A stretch of 64,000 nt of DNA from contig OY754339.1 of the NCBI GenBank assembly GCA_963573305.1, positions 12,509,941 through 12,573,940 on the forward strand, read 5' to 3'. Below are positions 44,691 to 57,424 of this stretch, in pieces. A program made the translations under genes and the position numbers. This DNA comes from Pyrrhosoma nymphula (lineage: Eukaryota > Arthropoda > Insecta > Odonata > Coenagrionidae). The notes beneath the pieces are model-generated. The model was not told where the DNA came from. It saw nothing but the letters and a program-made list of their open reading frames with translations, and did not search any database. Position 1 is the stretch's first letter. Every line of letters starts with the position of its first letter.

Positions 44691-46880
44691 TCATGGAGGC
44701 TTTAAGGAATGAGATGTCTTCACGGGTACTGTGCATACAATGCCATTGAGTAAATGCATTGGATTTATGCTTCATATTAGTTTCACATTTGGGCCTACCA
44801 CTGCCAAATACACTTTGGTACTCCCACTTTTCAATATGTATCCATTCCACAAGTATATGTAAGATCATCTCTCATTATCAATGTATCATCTTTCCTCCAG
44901 TACTACAAACTGTTGTGCTGTTATGACTGCAGGTGTAACAGCCAAAGCTAAGGATGGTGTTGAATATACTTGACTGATGCAGGCTTCACTTCATAGAAGT
45001 TATTAGTACTCATGATTAACACAGCTTAGTACTTTTCTACAATATTTAATGGTGTTGAAGATAACGATTCCCTTACTCAAAACAGTAAAAATAACGTAAC
45101 TGCCTCATCATGCAATAATGCTGAAAATTAAGTAAAAGAACACTATCGATATCAACACGTCCCATTATGTTGAACCTAAAGACCTTTTCAATAAATACAT
45201 GGGAAATTTATCTCTATTTTATTTCAATGTCCGTCACTCTTCATTTCAATATTTATTCGTCTTTGCGCACTAAATGGTTCCCTTTGTTTAACAACAAAAT
45301 TAGGAGATTTAACAGTTTTTTTATCACAATTTATACTCGAGTCACAGATTTTAGTTGACTCTTTTGGGTGAAAAGATGAATTTGACTTGTACCTGAATCG
45401 ATTTATACTTGAAGACATATGGTATGTAATTAAATTGTTCTAACTGCCTAGTTTTGTGCCCTCCTACTTTTATGATCAACCACTCTTTCTTTCTTGTAGA
45501 AAACATTAAGTGCTCTAATCAACGTAATACTATCTAACACACAGTAACACAACAAATGTAATGACAGTAATAGATGCCAATAAAACCACAAAAAGAATAA
45601 CCCAGAAAAGTCTGTAAACCTAATGAATGCAGTGGGTGACACTTCAGCTATGCACCTCTAGATATGTGATGTTGACAGCCACTATAACTTTTTGAATCAC
45701 GGGAGGGATGATGGCCAGAAGGTGAGTGACTGTCAATGTGCTGGACACAATTTACTCAATAAATGACCTATGAACCGGGTAAAAATTAATAGTGCACTGT
45801 TTTTTCTAGGATGTTTCTGATGGTATCTCTTAGAATGGCATTCCACATCTTCATTAAGACAAAGAGTGGTGTCTAGATCAAATCCTAGGAGTTTTACTAA
45901 ATTTGGCTGCTCCGTATCTGCTTCTGCATAAAAGATACCGCATCACACTAGCATTTTCTTCTCTTCTCTTAATCTCAATAATGAATTGAAAGCAGAAACA
46001 CAAACATTGTAGCTACCCTGACAGGACAAAAAACGAATTACCTCCGTCATGAGAGAACTCGAAATATTTATCAGACTCCACAATATTGTACATGAGGGTT
46101 AACAATCTCTTGACTTCTTTCCATTGAAAAGTGACGAACTACATCCCAGTTCTTAGCTCCATCCACACTTCATGTTTTGGTTGATGAAATGAAGGAAAAT
46201 AAAATAGAAACAGTCAATGTTGCTCAATAAAATAGAATGTGGCTGCATGGTTTATCAAGATAGCCCGAGAAATTTCAGATTATGTAATGATCAGTTATCA
46301 CATCACATTCAAGTAAGAAATCTTAGATAAAATACATATCATAGAGATCATTAATTTTGAATGTCACTGAAGAGGTCTCCGCACCCCCCTTTATCCACAA
46401 GCCACATCCCCAGTCCCTCAAAACTTACATTTCAGAAAAACAATCCTGAAATAAAAATGTGCTCTCCGATAGTTGATTTTAAAATAATGCAAACAAATAA
46501 GTGCTCTAGCACTCACGTATTCACACATGAATCCCTGATGAAAAAAAAGATATCCTTCAATAAAAGCATCTCCTAGCTGTCACTACATCCATGGTATAAA
46601 CATAATAGCTGTTGTAGTTTTCTAATGACTACACTGTCACGAACAATACTGTTTACGAATACATCGTTAAAGTTTATGTTTCTTAACAGAATTGCACATA
46701 ATAATTGTGTGTATAAAATGAATGGTAAATATACATTCATTTATGATGTCCATCGACATTAACATGATCAACGCTGACTTGACGTCAATAGATGCCTAAC
46801 GGGTACTATCCACTGACTGCAGATGTTGATATACGTCAATAGCTCACATTTTGCTCCAAAGGCCATTTTTGTGAGACGCC
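44691..46880. other. Intergenic, nothing recognised
   Basis: AT-rich; only short frames. No transposon hallmark was noticed. Confidence 0.4.
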
Positions 46881-46902
46881 AACCACTAGAACTTCCGTTT
46901 CA

Positions 46903-48290
46903 ATGCTCAGTCGTCGGATAGCCTTTGAGGTGTATGCATGGGCCAATAAAAGACCGACAGCCTCTAAGTTTCTGTTTACTGACACCCCAGGCTTGAATGT
47001 ACCAAACCCAGGAGAAGAACTCAGAAAATATGTTTATCTTTTACTGAGTAATGATCTAGTAGACTTGATAGTGACGGAGATTAATGGACAAGCAGACTTT
47101 TTACTCTATTGCCTAAAGCAGAATTACTAAATGGAAGCTGCTAACATCGATGGAATTTTTAACATTTTTAGGGGTTCTATATCATATGGGCACATACCCA
47201 ATGAGTCGATGTAAGACTTTTAGAGTGTCGACCCTATATTTAATTTTCCTTGCTTTAGGAAATGCATTAGTTGAGACAGGTTTACCGTGATCATGCATGC
47301 TCTGCATTTTGCGAGAAATCCGGATCGTGGCAAACGACAACCCTCTGATCGACTGTATAAAATAAGACTCCTTATTGACATTTGGCACAATGGACAACAT
47401 TGTGATCCTGACACAAAGACTGTGCATAGATGAATCCATGGTTCTCTGGAGGGGTCATCTTATCTTTCATATTTACATGAAAAGTAAGTGACATAGGTAT
47501 GGAATCAAATTGTATGTGCTGACCCCCTTCACTTTGGTCACCGCTTACTTGAGTAAAGGGCCTATTATACAGGAACTCTTAGTGCTAATCGGAAGGGGAC
47601 TCCACCTGACCTCGTAGTGAAAAAACTGAAATGGGGTGAGGTAGTGGATGTATTCAGTATCGACGGAGTATGCATTATGAAGTGGAGGGATAAGCGGGAC
47701 GTACTGATGATCAGCTCCAAATTCGGTGGCAATTTGGTCAAAGTCCGTCATCGGCAAGGAGGTGGTGCCACTTCGAAACTGGAGGCCATTGCTTGGCACA
47801 ATGAGTCAATGAGTGGCATCGATCACTATGGTCAAATAATGTTGCATTACTGGATTGAGCATCAGACTATGAAATGGTACAATGGACTTGGGATCCACAT
47901 ATAACTTCACCTTGTTTTGGTTAATAGCGATTTCCATTACCGTACAACCCATCCTAAAGTCTCACTGCATGATTTCCGCCTGTCCATTATAAAAACTCTT
48001 CTGACTCCTTTGCATGTACTCAGAACCAATCCCTTGTTCCTCTCCCAGCCTGCCCTCCAGGTCCCTTGGATTATCAAAGCACTACCTTAAGACACATTAT
48101 GTTGACAAAGTCCGGAAATGTGCCCCTCGATGACAGTGCACACTTTGCTCATCTAGAGGGCTCAGGAGGGATACCACATTTTTTTGTCCTGCCTGTGAGG
48201 GTTGCCCACCCACATGCTTCAAACCCTGTTTCGGGGAGTACCATATAAGGACAACCTTATGCTGACAGGATTCAAATTTAGAGATAATTA
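46903..48290 (+). pseudogene. Decayed piggyBac (PGBD-type) transposase
   Basis: Consecutive piggyBac transposase blocks occur in order but in shifting frames: FTDTPGLNVPNPGEELRKYV with VDLIVTEINGQA (46975-47095), a FLGVLYHMG block (47160), DRLYKIRLLIDIWHNGQHC (47350), LCIDESMVLWRGHLIF carrying the expected Asp (47415), then RYGIKLYVLT, KKLKWGEVVDVFS and KWRDKRDVLMISSKFGG (47610-47730), SGIDHYGQIMLHYWI (47812), THPKVSLHDFRLSIIKTLL (47947). The end has traces of the cysteine-rich C-terminal region. Several stops and frameshifts make it inactive. No terminal repeats were identified. Confidence 0.85.
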
Positions 48291-48464
48291 ATTTTGTCAA
48301 AAATAGTTAAAATGGAAATGATCATTAGTGCAAGACAAACGTAAAAAATTATTTGTATAATTTGAATTGATTTTGTATGTAACTCATGTACTTAGTAAAT
48401 AGTAATATGCATATTTTCTGAAAGTTGACTTCCATGTAAGTCTATTATCATTACTTACATTTGT

Positions 48465-48640
48465 GTTAGGACAGCATGGTATTCCCGTGGGTAGAGTGTA
48501 TGGCTACAATCCTCAGGGCCCGGGGCTCAAATCTGAATGAAGGCTTTTTGGTAAATTTCACTTCCAAAGATGGTGGGTAGGATTTTCTCATTTAGGACCA
48601 TCGAGTACTGTCACAAGTGCCCCAGGTAAGGTAACTCACC
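48465..48640 (+). repeat. Degenerate tRNA-derived SINE
   Basis: GTGGGTAGAGTGTATGG (A-box region) and GGGGCTCAAATCTGA (decayed B box) at tRNA-like spacing, followed by a SINE-like body. Confidence 0.45.
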
Positions 48641-48759
48641 CCATGCCCTCATCATTGAGCATTCAACCCTAAGATTGGTTGACTTCACTCCTCCATCCTT
48701 CCCTATCCAATGGCTAGTTCCTGCACTCCTTGTGCGAAATTCATGTGCATTTGAGGTCA

Positions 48760-48986
48760 AAGGCCGTTTTACATGGGGCACGAAATTGCACAACTTCAAA
48801 CTGCATGCTTTTCCCAATTGGACGTCCAATGATTTTCGAATTAGATCAGGGGCAATTTTGCCATATCACATTCATGCAATCGTGCAGGCATTCCTGCAAT
48901 TCACGGCTTTACACGATGCAATTTGAAATGCGTGTTCGTACGTACATCAGATTGTCCAATTACGTGCCCCGTGTAAAACGAGCTTT
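48760..48986. mobile_element. MITE with CGTTTTAC-type ends, distinct subfamily
   Basis: Left AAGGCCGTTTTACATGGGGC, right complement GCCCCGTGTAAAACGAGCTT. The interior is inverted around a CATTCATGCAATCGTGC-like core. The ends resemble those at 13176, 39256 and 58916. Confidence 0.6.
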
Positions 48987-49482
48987 ATGGGGTGAGCTCT
49001 AGCATCTCAGATTATACAGACATCAAGGTGACTGCGATAAATTTGTTTTTCATTAATATTAGCATTCTTTTCCATATCACACTGAGGTAAGCTGTGACAC
49101 ACCAGTAAAAAATTGGCTCAGATTTCAATTTTTTCTCTTCCACGTCAAAGGAATCAAATATTTTTGATCATTTTTATAAACTTTCTGATAGTTAGGGTAA
49201 TTCTCTCCCTTCATCATACATTAATCGCTCCTCCTAATTGGCCCTTTGAAAATTAAAATCACAAAAAAAGGAAGCAAATGGGTTACAAATATCAAATCGT
49301 CACAACTTAAAACAAAAGACATTATATTTTACGAAGACCAATAGATATTGTAGGAAGGTATATATTGTATTGTATTATATGTTTCATGCTTACAAGTGGG
49401 ACAGCCAAAAAATTTATTTGTTTTTGTAGAGAGTAGTAAGACCAAACATATTGTATATCCCAAAACACTTGAATAAATTTAT
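48987..49482. other. Intergenic, nothing recognised
   Basis: AT-rich sequence without recognised features. Confidence 0.4.
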
Positions 49483-49690
49483 TGCCGGCCTCGGTGGTGG
49501 CGGGGTAAAGTCCTCGCCTGCCAAGTCGAAGGTCGCGGGTTCAAGTCCCCCCTGGGTAGGTTTTTCCCATCCAGGGCATGGGTGGCTGTGATTGTCCGGA
49601 ATGAATTGTTAATACACCTGATGTAAAGGCCCAATTGTGGCTGTTTTCGGGGGTGTTGTCAAATACATAAATAAAAAAATATATTCAAAT
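49483..49690 (+). repeat. tRNA-derived SINE with A-rich tail
   Basis: Starts GCCGGCCTCGGTGGTGGCGG and has a perfect B box GGTTCAAGTCC at about 49538, a CC-rich middle, and a tail of AAATACATAAATAAAA. It is the best-preserved SINE in the window. Confidence 0.8.
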
Positions 49691-49904
49691 TTAATTTAAT
49701 ATACAAAATATCACTGTCATTCATTTATTTTGCATATGTAAATGTGTCTGCTTTGTATGTGTGTGCCTACTTAGAAAGAAAAAGAGGCATTGCAATGCAT
49801 GTCCGGCACAGCTAGTAAATCAATAAAAAACCAGAAAAATTTTGGTACAATATTTCTTCAAGATTCATTACTTCACCTTTCAAAGTTGACAAAATTAAAG
49901 TATC

Positions 49905-50800
49905 ATGAATGTTTTCAAGTTTGAATATATTGAAAAAAAATTGCACAAATTATTCGCAAAAATCATGTTTTTCATCAAATTTTCCTAAGCCACAGATGCT
50001 TATTCAGTATTTGTGGTGTATTCCAGAATGTGGTGTAAAGCTGAATGGGAAATCTGTTGAAAGAGTTACTAGTGCAAAGTTCTTAGGATTATTAATTGAT
50101 GAGTCCTTGACTTGGGAGAACCATATTAATCAATTATGCCTTAAACTTGCAAAATGTGGTTATGTTTTGAGAAATCTTGCCAACATTGTTAACTTAGAAG
50201 TGCGAAAAATTGCATATTTTGGTATCTTCCAGTCACGTCTAACTTATGGCATTATTTTCTGGGGATCCGCTCCTGGTTTTAAAAAGGTTTTTGTAATGCA
50301 AAAGAGAGGTATTAGATACATAGTTAAAATACCGACACGAAAATCCTGTAAACCTCACTTTAAAGAGTTAAAAATCCTAACGCTGCCAAGCTTATACATT
50401 TATCACCTATGTATTTACATTTGAGATAATAAGAGTGAATTCACTACAAATGACCAAATACATGGGCATAACACTCGGCAGAGAGTGGATATGCACATGC
50501 TTCATCACACTACATCAATGTACAACAAGAGTCCCTTCCACGTAGCCATTAAAGTTTTTAACCATTTACCTTCTGTCATAAAAAATGCCACCTCTAAAGC
50601 ATACTTTAAAAGAAAACTTAAAGACTTTCTGATAAATAAGGTCTGCTATAATGTACAAGACTTTCTGGAAGAGTCTTTTGGGCCATAATCTCTTTCTTTG
50701 CATGTTTTTTTGTATTCCTGTGTTGTGTTATTCTTGTGAATGACTTGTCCCACATTTTACTCTTGTAAAATATCAGGATCAATAAATATATTATTATATT
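49905..50800 (+). mobile_element. 5'-truncated LINE, RT C-terminal region
   Basis: In one frame from 49909: VERVTSAKFLGLLIDESLTW, then VRKIAYFGIFQSRLTYGIIF, WGSAP, MQKRGIRYIV. There is a single in-frame TGA at 50422-50424, then NTRQRVDMHML and FNHLPSVIKN to 50688. These are the thumb/connection motifs of insect non-LTR reverse transcriptases (Jockey/BEL-like pattern FLG-x-x-x-D). The catalytic YADD part is missing. The end is AT-rich with ATTATTATA repeats. Confidence 0.85.
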
Positions 50801-52150
50801 ATTTATTATAATCAGAATCATGGATAAATGCATAGTCCCGGCTGTCCTTCACAATTCGGATGGAAAAAATAAACATCCTTCCTCAAATCTAGCCTAACGC
50901 ACTGGATACACCTCTTCGCTCTTTTGGTGCCCCCCTCCTCCACATCTCAACTATAAGGCTTTGGCAAATGGATTTTTTTGGAGGGCTGTGACTTTATTAT
51001 CGGTACACCCTTGTACGGCAGAGTTTTAATGACAACTTACCTAAATTTTTTAAGCCCATCTTGGTCCCACAACACCGATTGAATAAATTGTGGCTATTGT
51101 TTAAAACAATTTGAAAAATATGAAGAGTCAATCTTACATAACATCACAAAGTTCTCCTTTCCATTGAATAATAACCCAAAATTTGGTCGGCACTGTCCAC
51201 ACTACCCATATTTTCATTATATGTATTCCTTAATAATAATTCCATTATTAGGACAGTAAATTTCTGTGATAGCGGACGAGAATAAATTTAAAAGGTGGCA
51301 AATGTTACCTAAGACTATCTGAAGGCTCAGGTTTCCCTGTAGCAGGATTGTGCCCAAAATGAAGTGGTCTCATAATAATTGAATAGCAGTCTGTGACACG
51401 ATTTTTGAAAAGATGGGGATGTTGTAGAGCTCATCTTTGCATCTCACTTGATCAGGTTGCATACATAATGAGCAAGACCTTGAGTTGCCACCACGCATGC
51501 CTAAGGTGCAATTAGGGGCCGAAGTCCCCAGGTGGCCATCTGGTGCATCTCATGAAAATTTTCACCCAGGACCTAACTCTCAAGATCTAAATGTGTAGCG
51601 CACTGATTTTATCACTGAATGAAAGATCTCACATAGATCTACCTGCATAGCCAATAAAATGGGCTTCATACAATATTTATTGATGACTACTATAAAATAA
51701 GTAATGTAATTTCAAGTAAAATTTCTGATGCCAGCCCATACTCATGAAAAGGCCAAGAGAAATTACAAGAGAATTCATCTCATCAGAAAGGACATCTAAT
51801 TAGCCATCCATCAGCACAATTATCTGATTACCATCAGTAATTTTCCTATTACATATTTCTCTATTTATCCTATAGACTCCTGTTCATCGATTTTATATGC
51901 AAAAGCTTTTTTAGTAAAAGGAATTTTGTAGAAGACTTTTCTGCTTACTGATATCGCTGGTTTCTATATCCTGTGATTATATATGACTATCCCTATACTT
52001 AACTGTATGACATTTTTGGGTTAATAAATATTGTAACATCCTACTCGTGTGAGCGTGTCCCATTACTCCGTGTTGTGCACATATTCCCATGCAATGGCGG
52101 ACAGGCATGGAGATGTCTCGCACGCTGGTTTAAATTGCCACCCTAGATTT
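50801..52150. other. Intergenic, nothing recognised
   Basis: No coding or repeat signature seen. Confidence 0.4.
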
Positions 52151-52560
52151 ACGATTGTCAATTGTGTGTAGTAGTGTAAGCGTTGGCAGTATGACCGACA
52201 AGGTGAAGAGGGTCGTAGTAGTAGGCTGGAACAGAGAGATGTGATGGAGCTCTCAAAAGAGATGGAGCTAGAAGCAGGAAGGTGGAGAGTGCTCGTTGGC
52301 CACTATAGACGAGATCAAGCAGCTGGCTTGGAGGTGCCCGAGGCAGCCCACGAGACGAGGACGATTGAGGTGAATGTCCCATCCCGAGTAGCAGCCACAC
52401 TCTTGACGCATGAAGAATTTACCTGTCGGCCCCAAGGCGAAAGTGAAGCAGCCCGGACCGAGCCTCGCAGACATCACGTAGTCACCCCAGGGTGGAGGCG
52501 ACACCACGTGTCTACAAGCAGACTCCAATGGCCAGCTCACCTCACTTAAGTATTTGACCA
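52150..52560 (+). other. GC-rich block with weak gag-like frame
   Basis: Composition jumps to GC-rich purine sequence with a 102-codon frame (MMELSKEMELEAGRWRVLVG…). It follows an AATAAATATTGTAACATCC stretch that looks like an LTR end. It could be a gag remnant; no protease, RT or second LTR was seen. Confidence 0.25.
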
Positions 52561-55290
52561 CGAATCACCTCCCTTTGCCATACCAACGAACGGTTCAGTG
52601 CTTCCCAAATCACAATCTCAATCATCTCACCCAGTGTCGAGTTGAGTGAAGAACAGAATTCCCTCTGTAAAAGTTATCCTGTTGACTCAACCACATGGAA
52701 CTACAAACTAAAAAGGGGTTTTTCCGGAAGTTAATTCTGTTATCGGTATCATTTACCTCCCATCCTATTAACAGTTCTTAAAGTCATAGAGAAAGGAAAG
52801 GACGAGGAACTTGTAAAAAGTGTAGATAAGGGTCCATTTCATTATCATTATTTCTGTGTCACTCATGTTATGTGAACAATTCATTGGATTTAGATCATTT
52901 AGTTCCAACGTATATTTTTCTTTGCTTTTCATTCCTGTCTCACTGATCATCAACCATTCATTCTTCATTAGTAAGTAAGAGGGTTTATATTTGTGTCTGT
53001 CTATTTGTGCAAGGCAAATAAATGTCCATTGTTTCCAGCCAAGTGCCAGTCGTTTTACCTCCTGTGCGCCGTGAGCACCTATCCCATTTTATTTCAGATC
53101 CACTCACCGGCATGATCGCAGGGTATTGCACTCGTTGTATAAAGGCCTCCCCCTCGAGTACAATATTTCATTTAGTCTACCAACTGAGTAGCTTGACCGC
53201 AGTTTTGTGAGGCGCCCTTATTGCTCTATGAGAGGAGCATTCTCTTCCTCCTATCCTTGTAGTAGGCATTCTTTTCACTGTTGTGGGAGCTGGGAAGGGG
53301 GACAGAGCCCGATCGTAAGAGTCATCACGGGAATGCGAAAGGGTAGGGTTTTAAGAGAGTTCTAACTCACGCCCGGCAACGAGGTGACGGTTTAGAGAGC
53401 TGCCCACCAACTGTCACAATATATACATATTATATTATCAAAATGACAGTGTTGTACAATCCTGTGGATTCTACCTAACTGAACAACTGAAATGGGACAA
53501 GGAATAAGAAGGGTGGGGAACAAGCACACACAGCATAGGGGAGTATTACAAATTTAAAAATAATCTTGTTTAACATACGGACAATTTGTTTTTCTGCAAA
53601 TACATACATTCACATGCAGTTCCCGGTTCCTTTGCATTTATGAACTTCATGAAATCCAAAACATTTGCCGAATCCTACCCCAATCAACGAACATAGAGCC
53701 TACATATGATATTAGGTGCTTACACCCGCACATCCAATCAGCATTTGGAGCAAGCTATTCCCAATGGCATTATACAGAAGTAAAACCAATGGTACAATGC
53801 CAAAGGAACACATTAGAAAATCAATAAACATCCACTTTAAAAGTTGCTATCAGAATGACTTTTTATGCTCATCCATCTTGTAAAAACATAGCATCAAGAT
53901 ATATTAAACTTCAAATCACCCAGCCATCCAAGAGTTGAAAAAGAGAGAGGACCTGGATGTAATGAATTACGGATAAAAATAAGGTAAACTTGATGAATAA
54001 ATAGATGTGCAGTAAAGCTGACAAGATACATGAAGTCTTTTTTGTTACCAAATAATTTTTTTAAAGTGCAACACTGGCAACTAATCAGTGGCATCAACTT
54101 CTTAAGTATTATTATGTGGTTCCATTCTAAAGGCTAAACAGAGTTTAAAAAAAAAAATACACATGCATCTCCCTACCCAGCACAAAAACAACGTAAAGAC
54201 TTTTTTGTTTCCCCAAGTGTTCAAAGTATGGAAAAATCTTGCCAAGAGGGTAAATAAGTCCACCCATAAATGTTTGTATTTGGTCCCAAACATGTTTTCA
54301 TTTGATGACGATAAACATTTTGACTCCGAACACATGCGTTGTTTAAATGTTTTTCTAGGGCATAGAAAACATTTTTATTCCGTTGTAAAATGATTTCTCA
54401 CAGTAATGAGAATTGTTTTACTCACATGTTTTAATCCTTATCTGAAATATTTTAACCCTGTTTAATAAAAGATTTTTTTCAGCTCTGACCCTGTTAACAA
54501 GTTAACCCTGTTTGAAAACTGCTTTAATCTCGATATTGAAAACTTTTTTATTCGGAATTGTGAGTATTTTAATCCTGAATTGAAATGTTTTCATCCAGTT
54601 TGGAAATGTTTTCATCTCTTCTATCTCATTGTGCTCTACCTGTTTTCTGAATGCCTGTTTATGCCAAGAACTAGAGCAAAGGGTAGAATTATTAGAATGA
54701 GTCAGGTCATATTACTACTGATATTCGCCTTTAAATGACAGCCCTCAAGAGACATGTGCAAATGGTTTATGAGATTCACATAAAATTTGGCATGGACCAA
54801 ATTACAACAAGTCTACTACACATCGAGAGCCAATAAACCATACTCATTAAATGCCCTTTACAAATGTTATGATAACAGAAATTGGGCCTTAGGGGAGGGT
54901 GCTGTCCCTCCTGTAATTTCTTTTGCCCGACCTAGCTTTAAGTGTCTTTTTTTTAAGTTTAACGCCTCCTTTTAGAACTCTGCTTAGGGAATCAATCAAA
55001 ACTTCACTCCTGAAATTGCGGTACCCACCCACCACACCCATGGTAAAAATCTACCAGCTTCAAATCAAATGATGGAATATAAAAAGATATGTAACCTTCT
55101 CCCACAACAGATTTGACCAAGCGTCCTCACCCACAATAACAATGGCACTAACGCTCGGTTGACTGGCTCTCTTTTTCCAATTTTCAATGTTCATTAGCAG
55201 GAAAACTATCACTCAAATTACAAATATTTCCAGAATTTTCAAGTGAGATTCACATGCCCCATACAGTGGTGTGCTGTGATTAATTATACA
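52561..55290. other. Intergenic with a degenerate minisatellite
   Basis: From about 54380 to 54620 imperfect units of roughly 27-31 bp recur, built on TTGAAATGTTTTAATCC. The rest is unremarkable AT-rich DNA. Confidence 0.45.
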
Positions 55291-56428
55291 TAGAGATGGG
55301 TCACTCTGAAAATTACTGCGGTAATTTTCGTAAATTACCATGGTATTTTTTGTAATTTACCACACCCCTAGAAAATTACCGTAATTTTCGAGATAATTTA
55401 CCTATGTTTGAGATAATTTTTCAAACAGATAAATTCCCAACATGTTCTTTTTAGGCAAGTCCACATTTCCTAAGTGTTTAATTATAAATTGAGGCAAGTA
55501 GAACCAGTGGCGGATACAGAGAAAACTCAAGGGGGGGGTGCAAGTTATCGCGACGATTGTAGCTTTCAAACTGACTGCCTGGCAGCAGCAGCAGCAATGT
55601 CAATGGCAGGGCCCTCGGCCCAAAGAATAGAGCGCTGTAACGGTGCAACTTGAGTCCACCTCTTCAGCGATTTTGGCTGTGCAATTGCACATAGGGGGAA
55701 AATGACGATTCAGAGTGAAGGGACCAGTGCGACTCTGCTTCCCTTATATATATAGCTCGGTTGTTTCGAGAAAATTCTGTGCCAGAATGTTCGCTTCCAG
55801 ACTTTTAAGGATTGTGAACAAATACAAACAGTAGAATATTCGTGACTTTTCTCGAACAAATGCCAGACAGAATAGCGTATCAAGATCACAAGAATGGCTG
55901 CGACTTTTCTTGTAGGTTAGGTATCTCTGTGCCAGACAGAAACGTATAAAATACGATGATGCGGACGCGCGCACGTTCTACATAAGAAATTACAACTATT
56001 CGATAACTCGACTCAGAGTCGACTGACGAAAGACACGAACGAATAGCATGCGGGCTGACTGGCGGGGGTGGCAATGCGGGCGGCCCCTGCGCCCCCCATA
56101 TGTATCCGCCACTGAGTAGAACTATAATTTTGGGAATATTTTACTTCGGTAACTTATAACATGAGTAATGTATTAAAATATTCTTCTTGAAAATTTCTTA
56201 TACTTTAACAAAAGAAAGCCAGATTGCGTGTTGCTGCCGTAGTTCTTTTTACAATTTTAAACATTTATAATAGATTAATGTTACATTAGGTATGGTTTAA
56301 ACATCATTATTCCCTTTCTATTGCTATTGGCTTTCTTATTTAACCATACATTTGCTGTTAAATGCATAAAACTAAAAAATACTGGTAATTTACCTCAGAT
56401 AAAAATTAAGGTAATTTTCCCATCTCTA
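55291..56428. mobile_element. Outer hAT-like element (TAGAGATGGG ends), interrupted
   Basis: Left TAGAGATGGGTCACTC and right complement of TAGAGATGGGAAAATTACC. Both arms are rich in GGTAATTTTCG/AAATTACC words. A second hAT element sits inside it. Exact flanking duplications were not found. Confidence 0.5.
55505..56114. mobile_element. hAT element with 8-bp duplication, nested
   Basis: AGTAGAAC at 55497-55504 and 56115-56122 flanks ends CAGTGGCGGATACA and the complement TGTATCCGCCACTG. Duplication length and CAGTGG ends are diagnostic of hAT. It is 610 bp with no transposase and is more GC-rich than its surroundings. Confidence 0.9.
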
Positions 56429-56786
56429 GATAATTTAGTGAAATCCCAATCCAAAACTAGCTAATGCTGAGAATGACATTCAATTCTAATAATTACATCA
56501 TAAATTACAATCAGTTTATTAAATGGATAAATTACCTTCAATGCTCAAATGGTGATTATCAAAGATATATTCAAAGTATCTAACAATATGATTAGCTGCT
56601 CTCCCAAAATATTTCCTCATCGAGAAGTTCATGCGTAAAAATTGTTGGACATAACACATTACCCCCAATGCATGCCACTGGCCCCATCAATGGTATTCAT
56701 AGGTGTAAACATGTATTTTTAAAGCCATATATAGAATCAACTTTGAAATAAGGGCTAATAAAACAGAAAATGCAAAAGTAAATATT

Positions 56787-57413
56787 TAGGAATTCTTCTC
56801 GGGCTCTGCGCCAGGTAATTGGCTTCATATTGGCCAATGTTTTGGAAAACGACTTGTTTTCCATTTTCAAGGTGTGTTGCTCTCTCTGTGTAGGATTATT
56901 ATGCTGAGACGAGGCTGAGAGAGCACCGAAGGCATTTTAGATTAGCGCAACCAGAGAAGTCGGCAGTGGCGGAGCATAGCATCAATCAAGATCATGCCAT
57001 TCGATGGGGAGATGCAAACACTCTTTGCCGCTCACAACGCTACTGGGACCGTATAATCAAGGAAGCCATCAAAATCCGCCTAAATCCAAAAAATTTCAAT
57101 CGGGATACTGGCTTTCATCTTAGCAATACTTGGGCCCCCATAATAAATTGCATGAAAAACATAAGGAAAGAACAGAAGAGATTTCAAAAGAACATCAGCC
57201 AATCAGATGACACCTGAGCTTAATTGTTGGACTCGTCAAACGGTCAATTCAGTTCAGTGTATAATCCTACACAGAGAGAGAGCAACACGCCTTGAAAATG
57301 GAAAACAAGTCGTTTTCCGAAACGTCGGCCAATATGAAGCCAATTATCAAGGTGTGCAGAGCCTGAGGAGAATTCCTAAATATTATTCACCGGGAAAAAC
57401 TTAAATCGTATAT
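56787..57413 (+). mobile_element. 5'-truncated Penelope-like element between inverted 3' ends, 11-bp duplication
   Basis: AAGTAAATATT (56776-56786, 57414-57424) is a target duplication. The left 115 bp (from 56787) are the inverted copy of the 3' UTR at about 57258-57378. Between them the + strand encodes the end of a GIY-YIG domain: RLREHRRHFRLAQPEKSAVA, EHSINQDHAIRW, YWDRIIKEAIKIRLNP, NFNRDTGFHLSNTW. The last 35 nt outside the inverted repeat (57379-57413, with ATTCACCGGGAAAAAC) recur in the related elements. There is no reverse transcriptase part. Confidence 0.8.
57285..57340 (+). ncRNA. Hammerhead-like motif of the 57-kb Penelope element
   Basis: Stem I GCC/GGC, box UUGAAAA, one spacer base, a strong stem II GGAAAAC/GUUUUCC, GAAAC, GUC. 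The mirrored copy is at about 56840-56880. Box position G8 is A here, so activity is doubtful. Confidence 0.4.
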
Positions 57414-57424
57414 AAGTAAATATT

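Noticed and set aside
52241..52549. gag gene of an LTR retrotransposon
   Set aside because: Only composition and an LTR-like end suggest it; no zinc knuckle, protease or RT and no second LTR. Kept as a weak region note only.
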